The translations under genes and the position numbers were made by a program. Positions 54,569-55,118 of a DNA stretch of 55,118 nucleotides are shown here, piece after piece. The stretch covers positions 1 to 55,118 of the forward strand of contig NZ_JAQGNX010000116.1 in the NCBI RefSeq assembly GCF_028293835.1, read 5' to 3'. Below the pieces are notes generated by a model that was not told where the DNA came from, made no database searches, and saw only the letters and a program-made list of their open reading frames with translations. This stretch comes from Pseudomonas sp. GTDB lineage: Bacteria > Pseudomonadota > Gammaproteobacteria > Pseudomonadales > Pseudomonadaceae. Position 1 is the stretch's first letter; every line of letters starts with the position of its first letter.

Positions 54569-55118
54569 ATGTCGCGCACCACAGCTCCACTCTCTGATTC
54601 GGCTTGCCGCTTGGCAAAACCTATGGACCGCGCCTACAAGCTTTTCGACGGCGATGGCCTCTATCTCCTAGTCCAACCCAATGGCCGCAAAGGCTGGCGG
54701 CTCCGTTACGTCAAACCTGACGGACGGAAGGACTGACCTCGTTCGGCAACTACCCCGTCATTGGCCTCGCCGATGCGCGCCGCAAGCGCTTGGAAGTCAA
54801 GCGAATGCTGGCGGATGGCGTTGATCCCATAGAGACCAAGCACCAAGCCAAGGCGGAAGCCGTAATCAAAGGCAGAACCTTTGAAAGCGTTGCGCTCGAC
54901 TGGCATACGGAAATGTCGGCCAAGTGGGCACCAGGCCATTCCAAGACAGTGATGAGCCGCCTCAAAACCCACGTATTCCCGCTGATCGGCGCCCGCGCCA
55001 TTGTTGATCCCGACACCCATGACCTTATGCAGCCCTTGGACGCGATCAAGAAGCGCGGAACGATCGACGTTGCTTTAAGGGTACAACACTACCTGCAGAG
55101 CATCATGCGCGAGGCAAA
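54569..55118 (+). pseudogene. Frameshifted tyrosine integrase (phage/island), truncated by window end
   Basis: A P4-type integrase (DUF4102 arm-binding N-terminal domain). MSRTTAPLSDSACRLAKPMDRAYKLFDGDGLYLLVQPNGRKGWRLRYVKPDGRK runs into a stop at 54734-54736. The reading frame beginning at 54733 (LTSFGNYPVIGLADARRKRLEVKRMLADGVDPIETK...) then continues without a stop to the window end. A one-base loss near 54727 (GGG to GG in a G-run) explains this. AAAGGGAG precedes the ATG. The catalytic domain lies beyond the window. Confidence 0.85.

Overview
The window is chromosomal DNA of a Pseudomonas, most like the P. fluorescens group. This rests on gene order shared with P. aeruginosa and P. putida (spu polyamine locus, ssu/lsfA/tau sulfur block, trmL-secB-grxC-yibN-gpmI-envC-ctpA, hisBHAF, asmA-mutY-yggX-tRNA-Phe), high GC coding sequence, and many REP-type inverted repeats. 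There are no rRNA genes and no CRISPR arrays. Two tRNA genes are present, Phe(GAA) and Thr(UGU).

1-8.4 kb: a DUF523 protein and a 2OG-Fe(II) oxygenase; an exported DUF2059 protein; an alpha/beta hydrolase divergent from a thioredoxin-like membrane protein; an Ntn-type penicillin/AHL acylase; and a divergent pair of a GlxA-type regulator and an HD-domain hydrolase. The genes are separated by perfect REP-like inverted repeats. 8.5-19.9 kb: the spu operon on the minus strand (spuA-B-C-D-E-F-G-H) with a divergent glutamine synthetase-like gene (spuI), then a TetR regulator. SpuD-H import putrescine and spermidine. SpuI and SpuB gamma-glutamylate the amine, SpuC is the aminotransferase, and SpuA hydrolyses the gamma-glutamyl product.

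20-31.4 kb: a sulfur-scavenging block. It starts with a signal-peptide-bearing argininosuccinate-lyase-like protein. Then come ssuF, ssuB, ssuC, ssuA and lsfA (minus), a histidine phosphatase, an OprE/OprD-type porin, and tauA-B-C (plus). The desulfonating enzymes normally inside these operons (ssuD, ssuE, tauD) are absent, leaving only importers and accessory proteins. The 31.37-31.63 kb gap carries NtrC-type enhancer sites and a near-consensus sigma-54 promoter, followed by a short unassigned transcript candidate that may correspond to the NrsZ sRNA.

31.6-45 kb: housekeeping genes: a small membrane protein head-to-head with trmL, then secB/grxC/yibN, gpmI, envC, ctpA, a divergent polysaccharide deacetylase, an orphan solute-binding protein, the hisB-H-DUF2164-A-F cluster and an OFA-type MFS transporter. 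45-53 kb: a PanZ-like GNAT protein, asmA-mutY-yggX, tRNA-Phe, two small conserved proteins, an orphan amino-acid-binding protein and a methyltransferase. 53-55.1 kb: a LysR regulator, then tRNA-Thr with a frameshifted tyrosine integrase directly downstream. This marks the edge of an integrated element that continues past the window.
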